From Enoplosus armatus (lineage: Eukaryota > Chordata > Actinopteri > Centrarchiformes > Enoplosidae): 64,000 bases of DNA. Positions within the stretch are counted from its first letter, which is position 1; the number at the start of each line of letters is the position of its first letter. The notes below the pieces were generated by a model that was not told the DNA's origin, did no database searches, and saw nothing but the letters and a program-made list of their open reading frames with translations. The DNA lies in assembly GCF_043641665.1 (NCBI RefSeq), contig NC_092200.1, forward strand, positions 13,849,694 through 13,913,693. The letters are read 5' to 3'. The translations under genes and the position numbers were made by a program. Of this stretch, positions 22,541 through 34,000 are shown one piece after another.

Positions 22541-25500
22541 CTAGTCCATCTTGAGGCTACGGTAGATATAGCGAATAAACGCCAGTGAGGCCCAGAATGA
22601 CACACTGCCCAGCATTAGTGAAAAGACCAGCGCCGTGAGCAGAGAGTAACCAAAGAACTCAGTGCTCTGCACCAGGCCGCTCATAGAGGATCGGTTCCGG
22701 TAGTAGAAAACAGAGTAGACGAAAATGAAGAGGCCGGTGGAGCCAGTGCTAAGTACGCTCCGCCACCACCACCGGTAGTCCTCGCCAGACAGCAGGAAGT
22801 AGGTGAGCGCCACAGAGATGCAGGCACCCACTGAGAGGAGGATGGCGAAGACACACAGCAGGATGCCATAGAGGGTATAGTGCTCTCTACCCCAGACGGT
22901 GGCAAAGATGTAGTACAGCTCCACTGAGATGGCACTGAGGGAGGAAATTGGCAGACAGGAGGAATGAGTGTGTAGAAAATTACATTCAAGAGGCTTCATT
23001 CATCGTTTTTTCCATTGGGGTTTATACATGCTTAGAATAATAATCAATAGTACAGATGACTTTAACTGCAGATAGTAGATAGTAGACTTAACACATTATC
23101 CAAACAATTCTGGGCCTACATAATACAAATTAATACAAACACCAAATAACAGAAGGTTAAAAAGTGTAAAAATACATTTTCAAAAAATTGGTCCTAATGA
23201 TGTTTTTATTATTTGGCAATAAACTACATTACATTACAATTCTTGACAAAAATAAAATGTGGCATGTACCAAATTTTTTTTATAAATGAATACTGAGTAG
23301 TGAGGTATTAGATATAGGTATAGATTTCCACAAAAAATGTATTGCAATTTGGAGTGAAGCCCTGAAAATGTTGTCCTTTTACCTACTGTGTTAATTTTGT
23401 CCTTCACTTCTCAGCACTATGACTATACAGTATGGAGAGGAAACACTTCGATTAAAGCACCCGTTTTCCTGAAGACAGCTCACCTGAATGGCAGGAAGCC
23501 ACCGATGGCCATGTGTACCGCCGTGTGCTTGTACCAGGGCTGTGTAGGGATCTGCCGGGCGATGTTGCGAGTGCGGCAGGGCGCTTGGAAGCTGCCAGCT
23601 CGGTTCTTTCCCACAATACCGCCGATGACGGTGAGCGGGAAGCCCACCAGCACCCAGGCGCCCAGCAGGAGGAGCACGGTGGTGGCCGGCAGAGCCTGAG
23701 TGGAGCCGCTCCACCAGTGGATCGAGTTCACTACACTCCATGTGAGGAACAGAGGAGCTGTGGGAGTGAATGACCACGAGAATAAACAACAGGCATTGTT
23801 GCATTTCAGATCATTCTTTGAGAGAGGTTGCCTCAGAGTTTTTAATGATGAATATATAACGTAACTTAATTACTTGATAAGACCAGGACGTTTTATGTGC
23901 CAGAAAGCATATTTTCTTCCTGAACAGAATAATCCTGCAGTGTGAATGCTGCGAATTACAGGTAAATTAATAAATCATTAACTGAGTAGAGTATTATTAT
24001 CACATTGTACAGAACACTAATGGAGATGCCATAATACACTAAGGTTCCCCTACCTATCCCGCCTTATTCTCTAGAAATGGCACGGTGAAAATCAGTAAGC
24101 TATTAGGCCTCAGCTTCTCGTCTGAATGATAAAGTAAAAGCTCAAAGCAAAAGTCGGTATGAACAACAATAACAGCAACAAGAGATGTGACAGCCAGCAC
24201 CCTCATTGACGATATTTATCATTGAGGAAAAGTCTCACTAATGTTCATATTGACAAATGATTAAAATCATAACTAGATTTAAAATAATTTCTGTAATTTT
24301 ACAATTATTTCACTGTAAAAGGTTAAAACTTTTTCCTGACAAAGTGCAAAATAACACTCCTTAAAGACCATGATGTAGATCTACAGGCAAAACCTCAATT
24401 AAAATTCATACGTATCAATTTGTTGTTTTTCCAATAGTCCCTCTTCGACTTGACTATCTAATTTTGCATTCACAGTTTTCATGCATAAATGCTGAGAGGA
24501 AAAATGTGAGAGTCCTGATGAGAAACATGAGGAAATGAAGAAGACACTAAGCAAGGATGGAGGATGGACGGAGATAAATGGGTGTAAAAACATCCAGCTA
24601 TTGGCAGAGAGGAGATTATCTGAATCCACTACAGACAAATTAAGTTTCCATAAACTGTGAAGACACTAATAAGTAAATGAACATGGTTTATTTTAGAAAA
24701 GATTCAGGTAACTAGATATGAAATTAAGTATGCTATATAGAGCTACTTTATTGATTGCTCCTCATCAGAGAGGTGGAGCCGGGATGCCAACGCACAGAAT
24801 AACACATTAAACATTGTGGGTACCTCTTTGCTTGAAGACACTCAGAGGCACATGAATACTGACACAAGGACCTGGACATGTACGAGTGCTGTATGATCCT
24901 GCTCCTACAAACCAAAATTTAGTTAATAAGTTTTCCCAAACCGTTGTTGTCTGACTCACCGGAGAAGAGCGACGAGGTGAGGATGATGTTCCACACCCAG
25001 CGCTGGCCGTTGATCTGCGTGTAGAAGCTGCATGACACGTAGCCCGACACACAGCTGGTCAGAGCGTACAGGACGATAGCTGCGGAGTTGATGGCGCCAT
25101 GGCGGTGCACGTTGAACATTCCCAGCAATGCCATGAGGATGATTCCTATCGCAATGATTGAATGACACGTTAAGAGTGATGCATTGAAGGTCTGTCCATA
25201 TGACCTGTGCGTATATGCCATTATCAGGTTTCGAGTAGTTATGTCAGAACAAAGACTGTTGCTATGGGTGCTGCACACAACTAGTCTGCTCAATTTTCAA
25301 ACAGAACAATGACAGTCCCTGATACTGTTTTGGAATTTAACAGGCCTGTGAGTGTGTGTGTGTCCACGTTTAGCCATGTCTGTTGCGGGTGTATTTGAGA
25401 ATGGACGCTCACCTGTGGCAAGGGTAAGGAACTGAGCCCCCACCCCCAGCACGGCACACAGCAGGCTTTTGTAAGGGGGAAACCTGAAGACGTCCGTGTG

Positions 25501-28419
25501 TATGATCTTCCAGCCGTTGTCTCCCTGGTCCAGATCATCACAGCCACCCTCCTCCTCCACATTGTACCTGCAAGGCGAGGGGGAAAAAATGCTTTCACCC
25601 AGGATGTTATCGTGTACGCGAGTTTCACCTTGAGATGAAAGTTGATCTATTAGAATTATATGTGCTGGGGTGATTTGTCACAAGAAAAGGAGTGCACAAA
25701 GAAATGATAACACCTCAAATTCAATTTATGTCTTCAAGAATATTATGTCCAACAGAGTATATGGGACTTTTAAAAGCCAAAATGTATATGTTTAGAGACC
25801 TTTATTTAAGACCTTTTCAATGGAAGTCAGGAAAAGTAGAGTATTTACTACCTACTCACAGCTAGTATAAATAGACTAGACTAATAGACTAATAGACTAG
25901 TATAAATAGAATTAGGGCTGCAACTACTTCCTATTTTTATTTTTGATGTGTTTAATATCTTTCAACTAATCAACTGATTGTTTAGTCTTACAAAAATGAC
26001 AAAAAATGTCACAGACCCCAAGGTGACTTTAGTATTTGGTATAACCTCTCATATTAACGACATGACATATAAAGTTTCCTACACGTTAGCCCACAAAGAA
26101 CCACTGGAGCTCCTTCTCTGACAAACCTGGCAAAGTCATTCTTAAGGACCCGCATGAGGATGATGATGACGAAGCCCAGCAGCAGCACCACCAGCACCAG
26201 TGAGTTAATGATGGACAGCCAGTGGATCTCCAGCGTTTTGGGGAAGAACGAGTAGTCTCGGAGGCGCTCGGCTCTCCGGGCGTGAGGAAGGGGAGATTCG
26301 AACCAGTGCACGCTGTAGGTGTGAGTGACCATCAGGCTGCCTCCGCCCACCCCGACCCCACCCACCACCGCACCCGCCCCCTCCTCCAGGGGAACAGGCT
26401 TGACGTCTTTAACTGAGACATTGGCGAAGATCACTGAGTCGCCATTGAACTCGATGTTGAAGTCTAGGTGAGTCCACAAACCCACCTTTTGGAGGTGAGA
26501 GAAGAGGACAGGGAGAGAGACAAAGGCAGAACAAAAAAGAGACGAAACAGAGAGAGGAGGAGGAAGTGAGAGACAAGAAGACTGGTAGTGAGTGTAGTTC
26601 AGCTGAAACAGGAACTTTGCATGATGATAAAACCTTCAACAAACTTACACTGTGTTTCTCTTTGTCTCCCTCGTACGATCCAATCTACTCCACATATCCC
26701 ACAAACCCTCAGAAGCACAATATATAGGCTTACCTTGTGACTGTGAGGTAGGAAGCCACTCTCCTCTATGTATCCCACAAATCCCCAGATTGGAATGTCA
26801 TCCAGGACGAATTCAAAGTAGAACAGCTCCTCGATGGCCTCACGAAGCTGGTCCACCTGACGTACACAAAGGGCATCTACGATCACATCCCACATCACAT
26901 CCCCTGTGTTTTAAAGGACCAAAGCTTGTAGTTTGGCCTGTATCTTAAGTGTTTATTTAATTGAACTAGTTGGGGGAAGAACATTACTTATCACTGAGCC
27001 TGCTGTTGGTGTTGATGAACTATGAATCACAATTTTCTCCAGAATCCAAAAAGAGAAAGAACATTTACTTGACGCAATGATAACTATCAAAATTATTTGA
27101 AAAAGTAGTTATATAAAATGATACTTGTCTTGCAAACTCTACCATCCAATGAACATTATGACATCTATGACATCCAGTAATATCAAATAAAAATCAAGCT
27201 ACCTAATAAATTATTAACAGTTTAAATCACCTTTGAGCCCAGAGTTTTGAAACTCCACCTAAGATGTGTGGTAGTATACAAAGTGTTCAGTTCAAACTAT
27301 CCTGGTCTTGTGTGAATAAACACCTGTTTCTCTGAAAGAGTGAGCTTGCAGAGAGTCTTTTTCTCCACATTCTCTCTGAATCGGATGTGATATAACGACT
27401 CTGCCATCCTGTCGCCATCCAACACTTCTCCCAGACTCAGGGACTTGTGATGCACCTGAGGAAGAAGTGTTACAATATAAGTAACAGAATGTAAAAGAGC
27501 AGCTCAAAGCATTAGTTGGTCATAATTCTGTGTGCAGGTGATTTCACAAAAGCACATACAGCCATGGGGTAATTATAACAGGCAAACTGAAAACAAAAAA
27601 GCAGCTGGCTACAATCACGTCATCACATCATGCTTGGTGTTGAAGCACCATATCCCATTATGATGGGTAATATGTTACTGCTATTGTAAAGTTGGGTCGC
27701 CACATACACAATCACACTTCCAATAATGACTTTCTTCAAAGCCATGAGTCAGAAATTAAACCTTAAACAAAAGGGACAAACCTCAGCTTATATTGGCAGG
27801 TACAATCTCTCAACAGCAAATAGGTAGATAAATAAGTCCCACAAAATGAAATTGTCTATGTTTTTACCTTGTGTCTTATATTTATTTAAAGTTTCATACT
27901 GTGTCAAAGTATGTTTTTTCATATATTTCTATTGCAGTACCACCCATTTTCTTCCAATAAAAGGTTCATTTTTTCCATTCTATAGTAACTAAAATGTGTT
28001 CATAGGTTTTGTGACAATCCATCCAAGGCCTCAGGACACAGAAAAAATGCCATCTTAGAGCCATTTAATTGGACCATTTTCTAAATAATCTTAAATGACA
28101 ACATTTGAATTGCATGGCCAGATGAAGATACAGTACCTTTCAGAGAAAAGCAGTTTTACAAGAAATGTGTCTACATTTAGTATGACAAAATAATCTCCAG
28201 TTCCTCTGTGAATTACAGCAGCCCATTAATTCACAGCGAAACAGGACAAAGACTGACCTTCTCTGGGCTGCAAACCGGCAGGGTGTAGTAGTGATATGTC
28301 TCCTGGGGGTTATGATAAGGGCCCACTTTGTTGACATAGAGAGTCACGTTGTCCCCCTGCTTGTAGCCCACTGCCCAGCCTGAGAACAAGCACAGGATCA
28401 AGACGCAGTGCAGGCCCAT
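22541..28419 (-). CDS. tm9sf1: Transmembrane 9 superfamily member 1
   Basis: TM9SF1 is a nine-pass endomembrane protein (Golgi, endosome, autophagosome) of the nonaspanin family. Eight coding exons: 28258-28419, 27324-27455, 26734-26856, 26127-26485, 25413-25567, 24960-25145, 23484-23757 and 22541-22934. They sum to 1785 bases, or 594 aa (human about 606). A signal peptide ([18 protein letters not shown]) is followed by the family's lumenal block ([33 protein letters not shown]). The nine-TM region includes [30 protein letters not shown] and [11 protein letters not shown]. The C-terminus LKMD carries the K-x-D sorting signal known for this family. An in-frame ATG at 28464 would add 15 residues before the signal peptide; I prefer 28419 for its position at the signal peptide and its GACGATGG context. 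Confidence 0.95.
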
Positions 28420-29886
28420 CGTCCTCTGGCAGCCACCTGGCAGGTGTCCTATTCCACACTGCATAACCCCTGTTGCAAAGATGGACAGTTCATCAGTTCA
28501 CGAGGGACAGATGTGATATAAACTAGACCGTCTACCCTGAGACTTACAGTATGCCTCTTGTGTCCATGCCATTCAGCCTGATGTGTAATGATATACATGT
28601 CAAGTGGTATAAATGGAGGATTTTATGCAAAGTCACTCCCTCAACGTTCAAACTAACACAGCAGAAAATTGAGAAAGACTCAGAGAACTGAGCCACACTG
28701 CGACCACAATGAATTACAATGTATTTCATCAGTTTTATCAGTTTGGTGGGGGAGGGGCTCTGTCAGTTTTTATCTGTCTGCTACGAGTTTGTTTCCAATG
28801 CATTTTGATACATATTTTGAATACTGTACACTAAACCTACATGCTAATATGGATTAACACCCATTTTGAAAGTGAAATGATACAGTAGAGTATGATGCCA
28901 CAGCGCCATTGTTTCCTTTTTCTTTTATGAAAGGCCTGTAAATGCAGCAGGTAGGCAAACTTAACGCAAAACTTATTATCTACCCATACAATGTATTTAA
29001 AAGCAATAGTTTCGCCGTACAAATTGTGTCAGCCTTACTGGTCAAATGTTGTGAGTTGTCTGTATGTCACAGTTTTAATGCAATTAAAATCTAGTTGATA
29101 ACTATTTATATTCTGTGTTGTGCATCATCATTCTGATTTTCAGTGTTAACCTTGAGAAAAGTTAGACTGCTCTGGTGACAGCAAATTTCCATTTAAATGT
29201 GACTGCCCCTGAGAGAGTTCTGAGTCACTCTCTCTCCTGTTATGCCTCTTCGGTGTAGCATCACAGCTGAACTTCTTAATGGCGGGACAGTCATTAAAAA
29301 CCCTCATTTCATACGATTTCTATAAGAAGATTTTAAGGTTTAACACAAAATGATATCAGCTGGACAGCACAGCACAGAGTGTAGACTATAGCCAAAGCAG
29401 TGATGTTTTTTATAAACTCTTTGTACTAACATCTAGGGGGTTAAATAATAGCTAAAACAGACTATTACCCAATTTACTGCACTGGAGAAGAGCAAGGTCA
29501 AGTATCAGAGTGCCACAAAACGCAGGGCACATCCTATTAGTCTTGCAGATTCAGTGGAAGGAAACGTGACTACGTTTGGCCTCACTGATTCATATAAAAC
29601 AAACAACTACACAACTAATATACTCCAACACTGCTTTATTCCAAAGAGGCACATTGTATTTGCATTTCGGGCCCCGACTCACTAAAGTCCCTCTCCCACA
29701 GCAAATGACTGCAGACAAGAAGTTGAATAAATCTGCACTACCGGTATCACTGTTGTTTCACTTCAGTCCCGATGCTGCAGATCCAATAAAACCTGTTTAT
29801 CTGCCGGATTCCTCGGACTCCAGGCCCCGACAGTCTCCTCTCTGTCCCGGTGGGAGCCGATACTGAAGCTCAATGAAAAGACTTAC

Positions 29887-30070
29887 AGCTAAACATCTTG
29901 GGAATCCTCGATGCAATGTCCCAGCGTATTATGCATTCATTGCGTTCATATCCGGGTACACCAAGTACTTTTATTGACACACGAGACAGTGTAGAAAAGG
30001 GGGTCCGACTCCACGTCACCTTAAAAAATAAAAATAACGACGACTCGGTTGAGTTTTCCGGAGTGGGCGG
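29887..30070 (-). promoter_or_regulatory. tm9sf1 noncoding first exon and promoter area
   Basis: A minus-strand donor (TTAGCT|GTAAGT) sits at 29886-29885, and the coding exon acceptor is at about 28470, so a noncoding exon begins to the right of 29887. A GC box (GTGGGCGG) lies at about 30063-30070. The transcription start is likely between 29950 and 30070. Its right border is not determined. Confidence 0.5.
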
Positions 30071-30401
30071 AGAAACACAAATACACCTCCGACGTTACCG
30101 GTTATTCGCAGCCGGTCATATTTCGCCCTCACGAGCCATTTGAAATGAACGTGCTTTATTTTCGTGATTTAACGCCACCGAAAACCGACATTAAGACCCT
30201 TTGAGTCCTTACCTGAGCGACTCTATTTTGCTGTATTGACCGGATTTCCTTCAACCTCAATGAACCAATCAAATTCCCTTCCAGTACTTCCTTGTTAGAA
30301 CTCAGACATGTTTAATCATACCTGCACTGTCGATGCGCAGTGCTTCGGAGTTATTGATGGTGTCGTGCTCGATAGATTGATAGGCTATGTCTGCTATTTG
30401 A

Positions 30402-30413
30402 TTTCCCGCGAAA
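30402..30413. promoter_or_regulatory. Palindromic E2F site upstream of fen1
   Basis: TTTCCCGCGAAA is a perfect match to the palindromic E2F consensus. It lies just upstream of the inferred fen1 first exon, in the roughly 400-base interval separating fen1 from tm9sf1. FEN1 is an S-phase replication gene, so E2F control is expected from general knowledge. Use in this species is inferred. Confidence 0.65.
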
Positions 30414-30424
30414 GAGACGCAATT

Positions 30425-30479
30425 CCCCGCGCCCGAGACGCCGGGATAAGTGCACAAACTCGAGTGCAGCAGCCAGCTG
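30425..30479 (+). promoter_or_regulatory. fen1 noncoding first exon (3' border clear)
   Basis: A strong donor (CAGCTG|GTGAGT) is at 30480, and the next acceptor (TTTTCAG) ends at 31002, 43 bases before the fen1 ATG. The sequence before the donor is GC-rich and lacks a long frame, so it is read as 5' UTR. The left border is a guess. Confidence 0.5.
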
Positions 30480-31045
30480 GTGAGTTCGTTGTAAGCATTA
30501 AAACGGTTTAACTTAATTAAACATGTAAAGTGTAGATGTGACAACTGTTGGTATCCGCTAATAGCATGTACATTGTGAATACATTTGACATTTATTTATG
30601 TATTAGCTCTCAACTAGCCACACGTATGGAGCCTTACTTAACGTTAGCTCTCTGCGGCAAGGACACGTTCTATCCCCGCACCCCAGATTTCATGCAAAAA
30701 ACAATTATCAATTGTTGTCAATTTAAGGTGGCCGTCTTTCACTGCGAATCCACACTCATAGAACATAGCTTACGTTATGTGTTAGCTTTCAGCAGTAACT
30801 TGTCTTTAATTCGGCGTGCATCCAGCGAAGCAGCACATGTGTAAACAAAATGTAATCTTTTAAAGCCGAGTCATGCATTGCTCTCCTGTTTTTAACAACG
30901 ATGGGGGAGCTTAAGCCTAGTTATTGGGGCGAAGAAAATTTGTAAACCAGGATCAATGGATATGAAAATAGAATTAATAAACATTATTTCATTGATTTTC
31001 AGACACACAGACTTGTGATTTCCGTTTGAGCTTCAGCCCAAAACT

Positions 31046-34000
31046 ATGGGAATACACGGACTTGCTAAGCTGATTGCTGACCAGGCCCCTGGTGCCATCA
31101 AAGAGCAAGAAATCAAGAACTACTTTGGTAAGATCCCTTTGCCTACATATTGATGATGAGGCCAGCATAAGGAATGAGATCAGATTATAGTTTAATGTTC
31201 CCCCTCGGTTAAGTTGGATCAATGCTGTATCAGATGGTAAAGGGATACAACAAAGATAGAAGATGAATCGAAATGGAGCATAATCAACTTCCAGAAGTGA
31301 CAGCCATGTCAGATTGTAGGTCTAGTTAGTAGTAATAGTTTCAAATTGAAAACTTTCTTCTTTGTCTTTTGTTAACAAAACAGGAGCGATTTCTCGTTAT
31401 TCAGTCTGCCGTATGATCTTTTATTAAAAGTGTAACACATAGAGCTCCAGCTGTGTTAGCTGTAAATCCTAGTGCAGTGAGTTCCATTAAGACTACACAG
31501 TGCCTCTTTTAGCTAATGCAGAATCTTATGTACTTTACTTTGCCTTATAATATTGAATGAATGCTTTGAGAAGAAACCAGGGTATGGATGGTTAAGGAAG
31601 TTGTTACACTTGACACCTTTGTTTTGATAACTCCTGCAGTTTGAACATGCCAAATAATTTGCCAACTACTTTTCTGAACTTTTGCAGGCAGGAAAATTGC
31701 TGTAGATGCCTCCATGTGTATCTACCAGTTCCTGATTGCTGTGCGACAGGACGGTAACGTTCTGCAGAACGAGGATGGAGAGACAACGAGGTACAACCCC
31801 CACAATACAGACACAGAGTTCAGACAAATTAAGTCATAATAGGAGACACATTAGCGATAAGATAAGATAATCCTTTATTGATCCCTCAGCGGGGAAATGT
31901 TTCATTGTTCAGGATGTACAGGATAGTGCAATAGAAACATAAGCAGAAAATCAAGATATAATAAATAAGAACAATACAGACTGTATATAAAAGCTACTAA
32001 AACTAAAAAACAACTAGTTTACAAATTTACAAATTCACAGAAAGAAGGAAACAGGATTGTACTGTATTGCACATAGAGGTGAGGGTATTGCACCATTGCT
32101 ACATTCAGAAATATGTGGGTGTGCGTGGTCTACTGGGAGCAGTGCTGATTGTAAAGCCTGATAGCAGCTTTCCACCTGTCACTGAAGGAGCTGCCCAGTG
32201 CTGCCAGAGTGTCCTGCATGGGGTGGGACCTGTTCTCCCTCAGAGATGATAGCTTAGCCATCATCCGCGTTTCTCCCACCACCTCCACTGAGTCTAGGGG
32301 GCATCCCAGAATAGAGCTGGCCTTCTTAATCAGTCTGTCCAGTTTCTTCCTGTCAGCAGCTGAGATGCTGCTGCCACAGCAGACCACTCCATAAAAGATG
32401 GCTGATGCCACCACAGAGTCAAAGAAGATCTTCAGGAGTGCCCCCTGCACTCCATAAGACCTGAGTCTCCTGAGCAGATAGAGTATGCTCTGGCCCTTCT
32501 TGTACAGTGCAGTGGTGTTGTCAGTCCAGTCCAGTTTGTTGTTCAGGTGAACACCCAGGTGCTTGTAAGATTTCACCATCTCAATGTCCATTCCCTGGAT
32601 GTTCACTGGTGTGGTAGGGGTGTGTTTGCACCGGTGGAAGTCCACCACCATCTCTTTGGTTTTCCCCACGTTGATGTGGAGGCAGTTCCGCTGGCACCAG
32701 TCCACAAAGTGTGACAGCATCATCCAATGCCAGTAGTTCTTGGATGTATCCTAGACCAGGTAGCTCAAGTCTGGGCACAAGGCTGAAATATTTTTGCCAC
32801 CTCCTTGCTTTTTTTCTCAGCCACCTGATGGGAATGTTCTACCGGACAATCCGCATGCTGGAACACGGCATCAAACCTGTGTACGTGTTTGACGGCAAGC
32901 CCCCACAGCTCAAGTCAGCAGAAGTTAGTATGGGCTCTGAATTTCCTCTTGTGCTTTTCTCCCTGCATTCTGTCATTGTGGAACCTACATTATCTGACTC
33001 TTATTTCCTCTTTCTCTTACTCTCTTTGCTCTTCTCTTCACCTCCAGCTGGAGAAGAGAGGGGAGAGGAGGGCAGAAGCTGAGAAGCTGCTTGCTCAAGC
33101 CCAGGAAATGGGTACAGTTTTTTACATGCTTGCTTTTCACACTTTATTTAACAAAATGAATGAATGGTGCCTGTCTGGCTTTATTGTGCTGTGTTTTTTA
33201 ATGGGTGCAAAAAAAATATTTTTGATAACTTTTTATTTTGGTTATTAATTAAAATGTCTGCAATTCTTTTTTGCCTCCACCTAGGGGAACAAGAGAATAT
33301 TGACAAATTCTCCAAGCGTCTGGTAAAAGTCACCAGGCAACACAATGATGAGTGCAAGAAGCTGCTGACCCTGATGGGAGTGCCTTACATTGAGGTTAGA
33401 TCAAGTGTCGCTTTGCTACAGATTTTGCTGGCTTTAAGAATATTTCCATATTTGTATTGACAGGGATTTTGCTGTGTGATGTTTTTTCACAGTTCTTTCC
33501 GACTTCTCCATATATTGTTTTCCCAGTTATTTATGTGTTTGTCAGAATGGACTTTAAAGGCACTGAAAGACAGATTACGGAGAAATACATTTCATGTCAA
33601 TGTACATTCAAATTCCCGCTGCTCCTCTATATGAAGGGTTTTGTCCCCATGTCAGACGAATCAATTGCAACATAATAATTTTGTGAAATGTAAATGTGAT
33701 GCGTTTTGTATTGCAGGCTCCATGTGAGGCAGAGGCCAGCTGTGCTGCTCTGGTTAAAGCAGGGAAGGTCTTTGCCACAGCAACGGAGGACATGGATGGG
33801 CTGACCTTTGGGACAAATGTCCTGCTCAGACACCTCACCGCCAGTGAAGCAAAGTAATGTTGCACCCACATCGTTACTGCATCATTGACTTCCACTGTTT
33901 GGCTCTGCAACAGAGATGTTCAGAGAATGGAGATGACTTGATGTTTTCCCCTGTTTTAGTTCTTGCGCAACTTTTCATTCTTATTTCTATACTTGATAAG

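Noticed and set aside
32130..32723. Minus-strand frame in fen1 intron 2 as a host gene
   Set aside because: Its sequence is the C-terminal part of a LINE reverse transcriptase followed by a LINE-type 3' tail.
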